A DNA stretch of 43,337 bases from Oceanospirillaceae bacterium (GCA_013215375.1 JABSRB010000040.1:6735-50071); one strand, 5' to 3'. Shown: positions 1-9,026, counted from the stretch's first letter. Notes: generated from the sequence alone by a model not told the origin. Made by a program: numbers and translations.

Positions 1-167
1 TGGATGCCTAATGCATCTTTGTCAATACTATTAACCTATAGAGAGAGACCCACTTTTTACCTCTCCATCATAGAGATCCCCAATGGATTCAATAGATCAA
101 ACATAACGTAGCTAGGTTTTTTCTTTTTAAAGCGTAAAAAACACTCTATCAACAGGAAAACTAACAA

Positions 168-470
168 TCAAGCAATTGCTTTTAAACCATTTTTTTCTGC
201 TAGCACTAATAGCTTAGCAGTTGCGCCTGCAGGCTTACTAGTGCCAAGTTCCCATTTTTGTACCGCTTTTGGGGTAACACATAAATAGGCTGCCAAGACA
301 CTTTGGCTGATTCGAAAGTTCTTGCGGATTTGTTTAATTCGCTCCGGGGTGTATTTGGGCACAGTAGAAAGGCACATTACATCAAAATTTCGCATCGTCA
401 CCTCACTAACTGCGTCTATCTCATGTAGCGCCTGTATATCGTCGTGGATTGATTTGAGAATATTACTCAT
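168..470 (-). CDS. HigA-like HTH antitoxin
   Basis: This is probably the antitoxin and autorepressor of a type II toxin-antitoxin pair. The C-terminal two thirds is an Xre/Cro-type helix-turn-helix: the stretch RKNFRISQSVLAAYLCVTPK followed by AVQKWELG and KPAGATAKLL is the classic HigA pattern. I start it at the ATG at 470 rather than the GTG at 476 because AGGAG lies 7 bases ahead of the ATG. It overlaps the end of the upstream toxin gene by 8 bases, so the two are translationally coupled, and toxin-first order is normal for HigBA-type pairs. Family is clear; the exact subfamily is inferred. Confidence 0.82.
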   Translation of the reverse strand: MSNILKSIHDDIQALHEIDAVSEVTMRNFDVMCLSTVPKYTPERIKQIRKNFRISQSVLAAYLCVTPKAVQKWELGTSKPAGATAKLLVLAEKNGLKAIA

Positions 471-786
471 TTTCACTCTCCTTAAAGTCTACAATTTCTC
501 TTAATGCACCGCTATTGCATGCTTTGATTAGCATTTTTTCATCCAGAGAAAAATATATTTTTGACTGCTCAATAAAAGCAGCTTTTTCGCTTTTACTAAT
601 ATTTGATTGATTACTTTTAGAGAAGACATAAACAAAGAAGGCACGATCCCCTTGCTTAAAACCCAGAATTGTTCTCACTCCCGAGCTCTTACCCCGCCCT
701 CTAACAGCAATTCTCTTTTTAAATAAAGCTCCACCCAAATTTGCATCAACAATCCCGTCGTCCATCTCATCAATGGCGACAATCAA
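463..786 (-). CDS. RelE/HigB-family toxin, start uncertain
   Basis: This is the partner toxin of the downstream HTH antitoxin, presumably an mRNA interferase of the RelE/HigB superfamily. The body matches the family pattern I know: EMDDGIVDANLGG, then KKRIA, then GRGKSSGVRT, then GDRAFFVYVFSKS. The TTG start at 786 removes about 25 residues expected at the N-terminus. The reading frame stays open upstream and encodes a family-like FLSKSFNKLAKACELTDEQL, but that part has no ATG, GTG or TTG. An ATG at 854-852 is in the neighbouring frame and would need one inserted base to join. The gene may therefore be frameshifted near its start, or use a rare start codon. Confidence 0.65.
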   Translation of the reverse strand: MIVAIDEMDDGIVDANLGGALFKKRIAVRGRGKSSGVRTILGFKQGDRAFFVYVFSKSNQSNISKSEKAAFIEQSKIYFSLDEKMLIKACNSGALREIVDFKESENE

Positions 787-944
787 TTGCTCATCTGTCA
801 GCTCACAAGCTTTCGCAAGTTTATTAAAGCTCTTTGATAAAAATATGGTGTCATAGGTAACTACATCTTTAAATATTACACCTCAAAGTATACTACTTGT
901 TACCATAGTTTCAAGTTATGACGTGCCATTATTTATCTAGATAT

Positions 945-994
945 AAAAAACCAGCACCCGTTTAGCGCTAGCTCAGCGCTCCTCTCGCCGCTGG
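945..994 (-). terminator. Possible terminator ahead of higBA-like pair
   Basis: On the minus strand an outer CCAGC/GCTGG stem encloses a self-complementary AGCGCT pair and is followed by TTTTTT. It stands between the two divergent toxin-antitoxin modules and could stop antisense transcription running into the first. The stem is interrupted, so this is tentative. Confidence 0.35.
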
Positions 995-1105
995 CAAAAA
1001 ACACTCCGTAATACTTAAATATTTAACGCCTAAAAAACAACCTTTCATTTTTCCAAATTAAGATCTCAAATAAGCACTTAATTTAACACTTAATTGGTGG
1101 CATCT

Positions 1106-1357
1106 ATGCGACAAATATTAGCAGAGTGCTCTGCCAGTATCTCTGAACTTAAAAAGAATCCTACGGCATTATTAATTGAAGCCGATGGTGCTGCTATCGC
1201 AATATTGAACCATAACAAACCCACCGCCTATTTAGTCCCCGCAGAAACTTACGAGTGGATGATGGAACTCGTTGATGACTATGAACTGGGGAAAATCATA
1301 GAAAGTCGACACCAAGATTTATCCCAGGCTATCGAAGTTAATATAGATGACTTATAA
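1106..1357 (+). CDS. Phd/YefM-family antitoxin
   Basis: This is the antitoxin of a second type II module. The 83-residue product has the Phd/YefM layout: a short N-terminal DNA-binding part with SASISELKKNP, then AAIAILNHNKPTAYLVPAE, then an acidic C-terminal tail that would wrap the toxin. I start at the ATG at 1106, which has GGTGG 6 bases upstream; the in-frame TTG at 1094 is less likely. Its stop overlaps the toxin start by 11 bases, showing a coupled antitoxin-toxin operon. Confidence 0.85.
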   Translation: MRQILAECSASISELKKNPTALLIEADGAAIAILNHNKPTAYLVPAETYEWMMELVDDYELGKIIESRHQDLSQAIEVNIDDL

Positions 1358-1643
1358 ATTAAAGTTCTTACCCGCTGCGAAAAAAGAATGGGATAAATTA
1401 GCTGGTCCTCTCAAAAAACAATTCAAGAAAAAACTCGTAGAACGACTACAAAACCCGCATGTTCCCTCAGCTAGGCATAGAGGCTATGAGTCTGTCTACA
1501 AGATAAAACTACGCACAGCAAGCTATAGATTGGCCTACGAGGTTATAGATGACGAGATTGTCATTTATGTTTTAGTAGTAGGTAAGCGAGATAAAAATGC
1601 CATCTATAAAAAACTAGCTTCTCGTAGCTTTAAACATCGATAG
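1347..1643 (+). CDS. RelE/ParE-family toxin
   Basis: This 98-residue basic protein is the toxin partner of the Phd/YefM-like protein just upstream. It opens with YKLKFLPAAKKEWDKL and later has YESVYKIKLRTASYRLAYEV and VVGKRDKNAIYK, the usual RelE order of strands and basic residues. In the RelE family these residues cut mRNA on the ribosome; ParE-type members poison gyrase instead, and the sequence alone does not settle which applies, though the RelE pattern is favoured. The gene overlaps the antitoxin and completes an intact module. Confidence 0.85.
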   Translation: MTYKLKFLPAAKKEWDKLAGPLKKQFKKKLVERLQNPHVPSARHRGYESVYKIKLRTASYRLAYEVIDDEIVIYVLVVGKRDKNAIYKKLASRSFKHR

Positions 1644-1882
1644 AGACGCAGTGAATTGATATTCATTGGGTAACTTCGCTATTCATGCAATCCTTCAGAC
1701 CGTCCCTCGCGGTTAAACTCTTGCCATTCGACAGTAGTTAACGTCTAATAACAGCCCGTTATATTTACGGTGGTTTTCCTACACAGCACTTGCATCTCAG
1801 TTGCGCATGCAGGGGTATACAAAATAGTCATAGCGTGAACCTCCGCTAGCTCAAAGTTCCAGTGTTTTTTGGATAATAGACT

Positions 1883-2392
1883 ATGTCATCAATCCCCAAG
1901 AATAAAGAAGAATTGGCCGACGCTATACAATCAGCTTTTGCTAAGCTTGTTGATGACTATCTAGCAATTCCAGAAGAACATTCACGAAAAATAGCGATTC
2001 AAGGCAATGTTAAAAACACTGAGATAAGTGTTTGCGATACGCTTGCCTATTTGATCGGCTGGGGGGAACTCGTGTTGAAATGGTATAGCCTGAAATCGAA
2101 AAATATTAAAGTAGATTTCCCCGAAACAGGTTACCAATGGAATGAACTAGGCCAATTGGCGAGGCATTTCCATTTACTGTACCAAGACTGCTCTTATGAA
2201 AAGTTACTGTTTGAGTTTCAAACAACGACGACACAAATATTGCAGCTCATCGACTCGCTGAGCAATGATGAACTATACGGCCAGCACTGGTATGAAAAAT
2301 ATACATTGGGAAGAATGATCCAGTTTAATACTTCATCACCGATGAAGAATATCCGCACAAAAATAAGAAAGTTTAAAAAGCAGATAGATTAA
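1883..2392 (+). CDS. ClbS/DfsB-family four-helix protein
   Basis: This 169-residue protein looks like the ClbS/DfsB family (formerly DUF1706), a DinB-like four-helix bundle. The typical features are NKEELADAIQSAFAKL at the start, CDTLAYLIGWGELVLKWY in the middle and the C-terminal GRMIQFNTSSPMKNIRTKIRKFKK. ClbS hydrolyses the cyclopropane warhead of colibactin and so protects its host; most chromosomal relatives have no known substrate, and no colibactin-like cluster is visible here. It sits 22 bases ahead of cdd and may share its transcript. Confidence 0.75.
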   Translation: MSSIPKNKEELADAIQSAFAKLVDDYLAIPEEHSRKIAIQGNVKNTEISVCDTLAYLIGWGELVLKWYSLKSKNIKVDFPETGYQWNELGQLARHFHLLYQDCSYEKLLFEFQTTTTQILQLIDSLSNDELYGQHWYEKYTLGRMIQFNTSSPMKNIRTKIRKFKKQID

Positions 2393-2414
2393 TCACCCTA
2401 AAAAGAATTCAAAA

Positions 2415-3362
2415 ATGACGACACCTATAAAAAACACATTTGAAGATGAAATTTCAAAATTTCCAACAAAGACTCAAGCAGACCTTCGCCAAGCACTTGC
2501 AAAAAGAGGCGTTATTCCCGCTGAGCTGGTAGCGGCTTGTCTTGATGAATTGCAGGTTGATATTGGCACTTTCATGATTCAGCTGTTGCCAATCGCCGCA
2601 ACCTACGCGCGCGTGCCCATCTCTGGTTTCCATGTTGGTGCGGTCGCCTTAGGAATGCCCCCAGCATCTCATATAGCCGGCCCAGGTAGTCTCTATCTTG
2701 GTGCTAATATGGAGTTCCCTGCAGAGGCACTCAGCTTTTCGGTGCACGGCGAACAGTCAGCCACTAATAATGCCTGGTTAAGCGGAGAAGTCGGCCTGCA
2801 ATCTATTGCTATCAATGCTGCTCCTTGCGGTTATTGCAGGCAATTTCTCTATGAACTGACCACGGCAACCAAGGGATTTAATATCCTTCTCAAAGTAAAT
2901 GAAGACCCCAATGATTGCTCATACACTATCCAGCCGCTGACTTATTATTTACCCGATGCCTTTGGCCCCCAAAACCTTGGTGTGAAAGAGAGGCTAATGG
3001 CCCCAGAAGCTCATGACCTGAAGATATCCGCTACAGACGCCACTGCTCAAGAGGCACTTGCTAGCGCCAATGCCAGTTATTCGCCGTACACAAAAAACTA
3101 CAGCGGTGTTGCACTTAAAGATGCGGATGGTCTGATATTCACTGGTCGTTATGCCGAGAATGCAGCCTATAACCCCAGCATGTCACCGCTTGGATCAGCA
3201 TTGGCCTTTATGAATATGAGTTTGCCAGCGCAAGCTGAGCTAGCCATCACGGACGCTGTGCTTGTTGAAGGGCGCAGCGATATTAGCCAAAAGAAGGTCA
3301 CTGAAGTGGTTCTCTCCTCCATTTCACCCGATGTTTCCCTTCAGTACTATCAAGCCAGTTAA
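2415..3362 (+). CDS. cdd: Cytidine deaminase
   Basis: The enzyme deaminates cytidine and deoxycytidine to uridine and deoxyuridine in pyrimidine salvage. At 315 residues it is the long E. coli type, in which an inactive C-terminal copy of the fold is fused to the catalytic one and the protein works as a dimer. The zinc site is complete: H111 and catalytic E113 in VHGEQSATNNAWLSGE, and C138 and C141 in PCGYCRQFLYEL. The usual HAE is HGE here, a mild change. A nucleoside hydrolase lies nearby at 4957 on the other strand, so two nucleoside salvage genes are close together. Confidence 0.93.
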   Translation: MTTPIKNTFEDEISKFPTKTQADLRQALAKRGVIPAELVAACLDELQVDIGTFMIQLLPIAATYARVPISGFHVGAVALGMPPASHIAGPGSLYLGANMEFPAEALSFSVHGEQSATNNAWLSGEVGLQSIAINAAPCGYCRQFLYELTTATKGFNILLKVNEDPNDCSYTIQPLTYYLPDAFGPQNLGVKERLMAPEAHDLKISATDATAQEALASANASYSPYTKNYSGVALKDADGLIFTGRYAENAAYNPSMSPLGSALAFMNMSLPAQAELAITDAVLVEGRSDISQKKVTEVVLSSISPDVSLQYYQAS

Positions 3363-3619
3363 TTTCGGGCTGTCTGTTTTCTATGACTAATAAGAGCTTA
3401 CAAGGGACTGGCGCTTTTTATTTTTTTTGTTATTAAAGTGTCCATCGCCATGTTTAGACAACGCGCTAGGTGTGATAGAACAAGTTGTTCCATGTATAAA
3501 TTCGGCTGGTATAATGTTGGATTAATACCTGTATTTAACAAAAATAACGTTGTCAGCGAACGATGTAAGTTAAGTACGGCATTGTTAATGTAAAATTTCA
3601 GAATACTAAGGTTAAGAAA

Positions 3620-4150
3620 ATGAATGATATCGAACAAAATTTGAAATTAATTCCAGAATTGGCAGACCAGATAGATCTGTTTCGAGCGAGTGCGTTCGAA
3701 GAAGATTGGCTTGCACAAGAGCATAGGGAAATCGTTGCTTGGGCAACGGCAACGGCCTGTCAGAACATTAAAATCATAAACTACGTAAAAGAGCAGCTGG
3801 GACCACTTAGCCCGGCACAAAAGAAGATAATTTTGACTGCCAGTAGCAGAATGGCTATTACCAATCCTTATTTTATGAGCCGTAATATATATCCGTTACA
3901 GGCAGGGGGATCTCTAAAAGATTTAGCTATGCGACCTTTCCATGAGCTGAACATCAAAGACTCTATAGCTTATCACTATGCCTGTATTGCTATCTCACTC
4001 ATCAACAATGGGTTCATGTGTTTTAATAGCCATTTATCCAGTTTGAAATCTGAAGAACAATCAGACAAAGCGATAGATCAAGCTTTGAGACTTGTATCAG
4101 CGGTAGCGAGTATGAAACAAAATATATTTAACGAGCAGGCCTTTAATTAG
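3620..4150 (+). CDS. AhpD-like protein lacking one redox cysteine
   Basis: I relate this 176-residue protein to the AhpD/carboxymuconolactone decarboxylase fold. The order matches AhpD: SPAQKKIILTASSRMAITNPYF, then a segment rich in helix-forming residues, then AYHYACIAISLINNGFMCFNSH. In AhpD that last region is NGCxxCxxxH, where the two cysteines and the histidine form the peroxidase site. Here the second cysteine (C134) and the histidine (H138) remain but the first cysteine position is glycine 131. The normal disulfide chemistry should be impossible unless another cysteine such as C121 takes over. It stands alone, with about 260 bases of upstream spacer. Confidence 0.55.
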   Translation: MNDIEQNLKLIPELADQIDLFRASAFEEDWLAQEHREIVAWATATACQNIKIINYVKEQLGPLSPAQKKIILTASSRMAITNPYFMSRNIYPLQAGGSLKDLAMRPFHELNIKDSIAYHYACIAISLINNGFMCFNSHLSSLKSEEQSDKAIDQALRLVSAVASMKQNIFNEQAFN

Positions 4151-4214
4151 ATACAGTTGTGCAAACCACTTTGAAAGGCACTGGGGTAGTTACTCAGAAC
4201 CAATGACGTTCTCG

Positions 4215-4230
4215 GTGGCATGGATGCCAC
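4215..4230. repeat. Short palindrome, CCATGGA-like family
   Basis: GTGGCA and TGCCAC flank TGGA to make a small perfect hairpin. It resembles two other short palindromes in the window near 15649 and 15756 that are centred on CCATGGA or its close relatives. It lies in the 185-base gap between the AhpD-like gene and the converging gene at 4336. Confidence 0.4.
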
Positions 4231-4335
4231 TTACGCTTACCGTACTTCCTTTACATAAAAAACAAATCAGTTACAGCCTTTTAAATATTTTGGTAATCAA
4301 TAGAAAAAATAACCAATGCCATTCGGCGTCAGCTA

Positions 4336-4758
4336 TTAACCCACTCGTCGCAAATCACAACTCGTTTTTTCACTGGCCGTCACCCCCTGCCCCCAGCAAT
4401 GACGATAAATAAAGCCTTCGCGGTTAAATTCAAAGAACAACTCACTATCGTACTGTTCCAACACTCCCTCACCCTCATAACCAAAGCGATAAACATCCGC
4501 GCTGTCGCGAAGTAAAACATGTTGCGTCAGTGAGGCCAGCTGAGTCATATATACGCTGATTACTGTGGAGCTAAACTCATCTTGGCTAATAATGCCCGCT
4601 TCCTGATGCAGCGTCTCATGGCTATTTTGGTCGATCGCAGTGTAGTTGTAGCTATAGCTGCCACTTTCTCCTATAGCTTCAACCTTAAAGGTGCCAATAA
4701 ACTTTTCGCCGAGGTGATTAACGCCTTCGCCACGATACAAGGTAGATTTAAAATTCAT
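4336..4758 (-). CDS. Hypothetical protein, likely beta-rich
   Basis: I do not recognise this 140-residue protein. It has no signal peptide or membrane segment, and alternating polar and hydrophobic residues (FIGTFKVEAIGESGSYSYNY, then VYRFGYEGEGVLEQYDSELF) suggest a small beta-barrel. The C-terminus holds HCWGQGV and ends DLRRVG. I start at the ATG at 4758 because GGAG lies 9 bases upstream; the frame continues to 4809 but without a comparable ribosome site. It converges on the AhpD-like gene and is monocistronic. Confidence 0.55.
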   Translation of the reverse strand: MNFKSTLYRGEGVNHLGEKFIGTFKVEAIGESGSYSYNYTAIDQNSHETLHQEAGIISQDEFSSTVISVYMTQLASLTQHVLLRDSADVYRFGYEGEGVLEQYDSELFFEFNREGFIYRHCWGQGVTASEKTSCDLRRVG

Positions 4759-4956
4759 AGTTGATACTCCATCACATTCATATTTTTCTTCTAGGCCTAA
4801 GGCCAACACACTGTAAAACTAATCTGTTGAGACCTCAGATAACTACTGCACTCGATAATGCGGCGTTCTCGTGCGCGCCACTTTACACATAATCGTCAAA
4901 ATGTGTAAGGTTTTAAGTGTCCAACATGCTCCTTATTCACAGTAAGAATATTGTGT

Positions 4957-5907
4957 TCAATGATCCCCGTAGACAGCCAGTCGTTCGGTGAGTAAAGTAA
5001 AAAAACCTTCGACATCCACAGTATGTGCCCACTGAATATTGGGCTCCTTTCCTGTTACTTGCCAAAAATCGACCGCGGTGTGCCCAAGCGTCAGCTCACT
5101 GTTAGTTTCTATCTGACAAGCGCAAGCTTTTAACTCAAATAATTCAGGTTGCAGTAAAAAGGCGATAGTACAAGGATCGTGTAATGGCGCACCTTCAGTG
5201 CCATATTTTTGCGAATCATAGCGGTCAAAATATTCGAGTAAATCCGCAGCGGTTTTGGCCACCGGGTTATCCAAATTGCGGATGGCGGCGATTCGATCTG
5301 GTGAACTTAATACTTGGTGGGTGACATCCAAACCAAAGGCAAATATGGGCCTGCCTGCCTTAAGTACGATGTCGAATGCATGAGGGTCAACATAGGCATT
5401 AAACTCCGCTGAGGGGGTGATGTTGCCGCCCTCAAACATCGCCCCACCCATAATGATGAACTGTTTAATCTTGTCAGTAATTTGCGGCGCTTTAAGGATA
5501 GCGGCCGCAATGTTGGTGAGGGGACCGGTCGCCACAATCGTTATCTGTTGTGTGGCATTTAGCAGCGTCTCTACGATAAAATCCACACCATGCTGAGTTT
5601 GCAGCTGCACTTGGGGCTCGTAGAGTTCGATGCCATCTATGCCAGTTTTTCCATGCACGTTTTCTGCGGTAACTAGCGGCTGAATCAATGGTTTGTCACA
5701 ACCGGCGAACAGCGGCACATCTGTTCGCTGGCAAATATCGGCCAAAATTCTAATGTTTAATGCAGTGGCCGCCAAAGGTACATTCCCCGCCACCGCCACT
5801 ATACCTAGCACTTCTAATTCAGGAGCCTTTAATGCCATAAATAACATTAAGGCATCGTCTTGGCCTGGATCACAATCTATAATTATCGGTAGGGCTGAAT
5901 GGGTCAT
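4957..5907 (-). CDS. Inosine-uridine type nucleoside hydrolase
   Basis: This enzyme cuts the N-glycosidic bond of ribonucleosides to give ribose and a free base. The calcium-binding N-terminal signature is present as IIDCDPGQDDA near residue 10 (family form DTDPGxDDA), with VAVAGNVPL, IVATGPLTNIA and GGAMFEGGNITPSAEFNAYVDP following in family order, and HDPCTIAFL near the C-terminus. The 316-residue length is normal. I use the ATG at 5907, which has GGAG 6 bases upstream, instead of an in-frame start at 5934. The member (RihA, RihB or RihC type) cannot be fixed by eye. Confidence 0.9.
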   Translation of the reverse strand: MTHSALPIIIDCDPGQDDALMLFMALKAPELEVLGIVAVAGNVPLAATALNIRILADICQRTDVPLFAGCDKPLIQPLVTAENVHGKTGIDGIELYEPQVQLQTQHGVDFIVETLLNATQQITIVATGPLTNIAAAILKAPQITDKIKQFIIMGGAMFEGGNITPSAEFNAYVDPHAFDIVLKAGRPIFAFGLDVTHQVLSSPDRIAAIRNLDNPVAKTAADLLEYFDRYDSQKYGTEGAPLHDPCTIAFLLQPELFELKACACQIETNSELTLGHTAVDFWQVTGKEPNIQWAHTVDVEGFFTLLTERLAVYGDH

Positions 5908-6092
5908 GCACGCTCCGCTGGTCGTTAATATCATTTATTGATAGAGAGTTCAGCATAACGTCATGTACGATGCTAAGACAAGGCAATAATCAGCGCAACA
6001 ACTCACCTCGTGTTGGCCATTTGCATTGTAAATACGACGACGCACCTACAGCACTATCACTCTCCGTTATAGTAAATATTTTGGATCAATAA

Positions 6093-6989
6093 ATGGCAAT
6101 TTCCACGCAACCTTCCAAGCTGAGCTTACCGCAGACCAACCCAGGTGTTGCCACTATCCTCGAGTATCTGATCATCAAGTTCCCCTTAATTGATGCCCAG
6201 GTTTGGCGCCAACGCATGCTTGATGGCAAAGTGCATTACCACGATGGCTCGCTGATCACTGAGCATTCGCTTTTTCAAGCGCAGCAAAGAGTTTATTATT
6301 ATCGGGAAGTTGAAAACGAACCTAGTATCCCCTTTCAGGAGGATATTTTATTTCAGGATCAACACATTTTAGTCGCTTATAAACCGCACTTCCTGCCAGT
6401 AACGCCCGGTGGTGTTTTTGTTAATGAGTGCCTGCAAACCCGCTTGCGAGCGAGCACGGGTATCAAGGAGTTACAAACTTTGCACCGCTTAGATAGAGTG
6501 ACGGCAGGATTGGTCATTTTCTCTGTGAACCCCGATACTCGCCACCAGTACCATGAATTATTTAAGACCCGCCAAATACAAAAAACCTATCAGGCGATTG
6601 CAAAAATGACTAAAGGTGATGAATTGATAGGCAAACAATGGGAAGTGAAAAATCACATAGTTCAAGGTGAGCCGCGCTTTCGGATGTATATTAGTGGAGG
6701 AGAAGGTACAGCTAATAGTCATTCAAGCATTATATGTATCGCGCAAAATGAACATCATGCGATGTTTGAATTAAGCCCCATCACTGGCAGAACTCATCAA
6801 TTGCGGGTACACATGCAATCTCTGGGGATGCCTATTCTCAACGATAAATACTACCCAGAACTGCAAGAGCTATCGGCGGATAACTATGCTGCACCTTTAC
6901 AGCTACTGGCCAAACAACTGAAGTTTATTGACCCCATCACTGCGCAATCAAGATGCTTTAATTATGAAGGCAATTTATCGCTACCCTAA
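6093..6989 (+). CDS. RluA-family pseudouridine synthase
   Basis: The protein should isomerise uridine to pseudouridine in rRNA or tRNA. Residues 20-75 resemble an S4 RNA-binding domain (VWRQRMLDGKVHYHDG), followed by the catalytic domain. The RluA motif II is present as LHRLDRVTAGLVIF, where the second aspartate of the signature is the nucleophile, and the C-terminal part has ITGRTHQLRVHMQSLGMPIL. The 298-residue length fits. It is divergent from the nucleoside hydrolase across a 185-base spacer. The target RNA is unknown. Confidence 0.9.
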   Translation: MAISTQPSKLSLPQTNPGVATILEYLIIKFPLIDAQVWRQRMLDGKVHYHDGSLITEHSLFQAQQRVYYYREVENEPSIPFQEDILFQDQHILVAYKPHFLPVTPGGVFVNECLQTRLRASTGIKELQTLHRLDRVTAGLVIFSVNPDTRHQYHELFKTRQIQKTYQAIAKMTKGDELIGKQWEVKNHIVQGEPRFRMYISGGEGTANSHSSIICIAQNEHHAMFELSPITGRTHQLRVHMQSLGMPILNDKYYPELQELSADNYAAPLQLLAKQLKFIDPITAQSRCFNYEGNLSLP

Positions 6990-7107
6990 ACATGGGCTGG
7001 CCGCTTTTATAGCTACTCTTTATAGCGGTAATTTAGAGCTTATGCGGTTACTATCAGGCAATGAGAATGAATGATTCATTATCTGGTCACAGCAAAGGAT
7101 ATCTAAA

Positions 7108-7920
7108 ATGGTCAACGGATTTCGTCAATTACATCTCTCAGGGAAGCCATTTGTATTGGCTAATGCCTGGGATATTGGCTCTGCCAGAATGTATGCAGCC
7201 CTTGGGGCTAAAGCGATAGGCACTTCTTCAGCAGCCTATGCTTTTACGCTGGGTCGTGCGGATATGGGCAACGTCACTCTCGATGAGATGTTAGCTCACG
7301 CCGAGGATATGGTTAGCGCTACAAAACTGCCGGTTTCAGGGGACTTTGAAAATGGCTTTGCTGATGACCCAGATACCGTTGCACAAACGGTTAAGCTGGC
7401 AGCAGAGGTGGGCCTTGCCGGTATTTCAATCGAAGATACGCAACTGCCAAGCGCCAACTCCTATAGCTTTGAGTTGGCCGTAGAGCGAATAAAAGCAGCA
7501 GCGGCAACAGCCAGATCGCTATCAACAGATTTTATATTAGTCGCCCGCGCAGATGGGCTAATGAACAATAAATACGATTTGCTTGATGCCATAAAGCGCA
7601 TTCAAGCTTTTGAAAGCGTCGGTGCGGACTGCGTCTACATCCCTTGCCTTCCGAGTTTGGAAGCCGTTAAAACGGTGTGCCAAGCCGTTTCTATCCCGGT
7701 CAATGTATTGGCTGTGGGCGCGATAACCAAACTTAGTACTCAGCAGTTAGCGGCGGCGGGCGTGGCGAGAATATCCCTTGGCTCAGCGAATGTAAGCGAA
7801 GTTCACAAGGTCATGCATGACACGATGATGGCCATCCTCAACCAGGGTGATTTCTCAAGATTGGGCAATGGATTACCCTCTGATTATATGGAGGAATTAC
7901 TGGAGAAGGGCAAACAATAA
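7108..7920 (+). CDS. PEP mutase/isocitrate lyase-family enzyme
   Basis: This 270-residue protein belongs to the phosphoenolpyruvate mutase/isocitrate lyase superfamily, TIM barrels that make or break C-C or P-C bonds next to a carboxylate. Family landmarks are LANAWDIGSARMYAALGAKA, GTSSAAYAFTLG, PVSGDFENGFADDP (metal-binding acids), GISIEDTQ and VLVARADG-like ILVARADGLM. The lyase cysteine motif KKCGH is not present, which argues against a true isocitrate or methylisocitrate lyase and for the less characterised branch. It ends at a strong hairpin shared with the converging aldolase gene. Confidence 0.85.
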   Translation: MVNGFRQLHLSGKPFVLANAWDIGSARMYAALGAKAIGTSSAAYAFTLGRADMGNVTLDEMLAHAEDMVSATKLPVSGDFENGFADDPDTVAQTVKLAAEVGLAGISIEDTQLPSANSYSFELAVERIKAAAATARSLSTDFILVARADGLMNNKYDLLDAIKRIQAFESVGADCVYIPCLPSLEAVKTVCQAVSIPVNVLAVGAITKLSTQQLAAAGVARISLGSANVSEVHKVMHDTMMAILNQGDFSRLGNGLPSDYMEELLEKGKQ

Positions 7921-7926
7921 TATCAT

Positions 7927-7968
7927 TCAAGCATTAGAATAAAGCGCAATATTCATTCTAATGCTTGA
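7927..7968. terminator. Bidirectional terminator hairpin
   Basis: TCAAGCATTAGAAT (7927-7940) and its exact reverse complement (7955-7968) form a 14 bp stem with a 14-base loop. It fills the 59-base gap between two convergent genes. There is no long T run, but the position and perfect stem support a shared terminator. Confidence 0.75.
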
Positions 7969-7979
7969 TTATCTATCGA

Positions 7980-9026
7980 TTAAATATCAGCATACGACGG
8001 GCAAAAACCTTGATCCACAGTCGTTGAGTCCGCCGCTATTTCTCCACTGGCACACTCATACCAAGGGGTGGCGCATTCATCGGTCAACTGATTAAGTGTA
8101 TCAATGTAATCCAGAGCCTCAACCTGCAAGCTATCCGTCATTGCCTGCCAATCGGGGTAGAGCGACAAAGTGTTTAACCAGTAGGCGCGACCCGCTAAAT
8201 ACCCCGAGCAACCCGCGCGATAGGCATGCGTCATCATCGTTTGGAATTGCTCCATATCAGCTCCCATCGACAACATAATCCAAGGGCGCTGCGCCAGCGT
8301 TGTTATCTGATCAAACAATGACTGCACCTCTTCCCAACCGGACTTGCCGACCCCAGGAAGATCAGCAGCTGCAACGGGGCTTTCCAGCATAAAAACATCC
8401 ACTTGATACTCAGCCTTGGCGAACTCCGTAAGGGCCAACAGCACAGAATCCGCTTTATTTTGAGCTTTAAGCGCTGGCGTAGCAAAACTTTGTCTACTTG
8501 GATAAGCCAGCAGTTCTAGTACAAAGGGAATATCGTATTTTACACACTGCGCACCTATCTCTCGCACTAGCTGTTGCTGGTGTGAGTTAACGGCGCGATC
8601 ACCTTCTGGCCTGTACCAAATCAACAGTTTGAGGGCATCACCACCGATACGTTTGATTTTACCGACACTCCAGCCGTTAATAACGGAGGTAAGCGTCGCT
8701 CCCTGCTCCGTTTTAGTACTGTACGGATCTTCTAACGAGAGGAACAAACCTTTGTCGGTATCTAAGGCATTAAGACAGCCAGGCACGGCAAAGGAAGGGT
8801 CGAGCAACATTGCAGAAGCGCGCGATTGGAATGTCTCAATCAATAAGCGCTTAAACGTCACAATATCGGCATTGAGTTTATCGGTAGTGAGTAAATTAGC
8901 CTGTGTCAGCGAAGCTTTAATGGGGTCTTCAATGGGCGGGCGCTGATCCAATGACGACATTTTAAAAAATCCGTTGCTATCAGCCATTCTACGCAGTGAC
9001 CACTGTTTACCTAGTGCTAAGCTCAT
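7980..9026 (-). CDS. LacD-like class I aldolase
   Basis: This 348-residue protein resembles tagatose 1,6-diphosphate aldolase (LacD), a class I aldolase using a Schiff-base lysine. Landmarks are SRASAMLLDPSFAVP, LFLSLEDPYSTK, KRIGGDALKLLIWYRPEG (carrying the probable lysine), FVLELLAYPSRQ and VDVFMLESPVAAADLPG. I start at the ATG at 9026, preceded by GAGG at 8 bases, rather than the GTG at 9038. No tagatose or galactose genes are adjacent, so the true substrate may be another ketose phosphate. Confidence 0.8.
   Translation of the reverse strand: MSLALGKQWSLRRMADSNGFFKMSSLDQRPPIEDPIKASLTQANLLTTDKLNADIVTFKRLLIETFQSRASAMLLDPSFAVPGCLNALDTDKGLFLSLEDPYSTKTEQGATLTSVINGWSVGKIKRIGGDALKLLIWYRPEGDRAVNSHQQQLVREIGAQCVKYDIPFVLELLAYPSRQSFATPALKAQNKADSVLLALTEFAKAEYQVDVFMLESPVAAADLPGVGKSGWEEVQSLFDQITTLAQRPWIMLSMGADMEQFQTMMTHAYRAGCSGYLAGRAYWLNTLSLYPDWQAMTDSLQVEALDYIDTLNQLTDECATPWYECASGEIAADSTTVDQGFCPSYADI

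Noticed and set aside
1644-1882. Possible integron attC site between the toxin-antitoxin pair and the ClbS-like gene
   Set aside because: GTCTAATAAC and GTTATAT resemble core sites only loosely, the inner arms do not pair well, and no integrase or cassette series is visible.
3398-3637. 79-residue minus-strand ORF
   Set aside because: No ribosome site or family match; lies over the upstream region of the AhpD-like gene.
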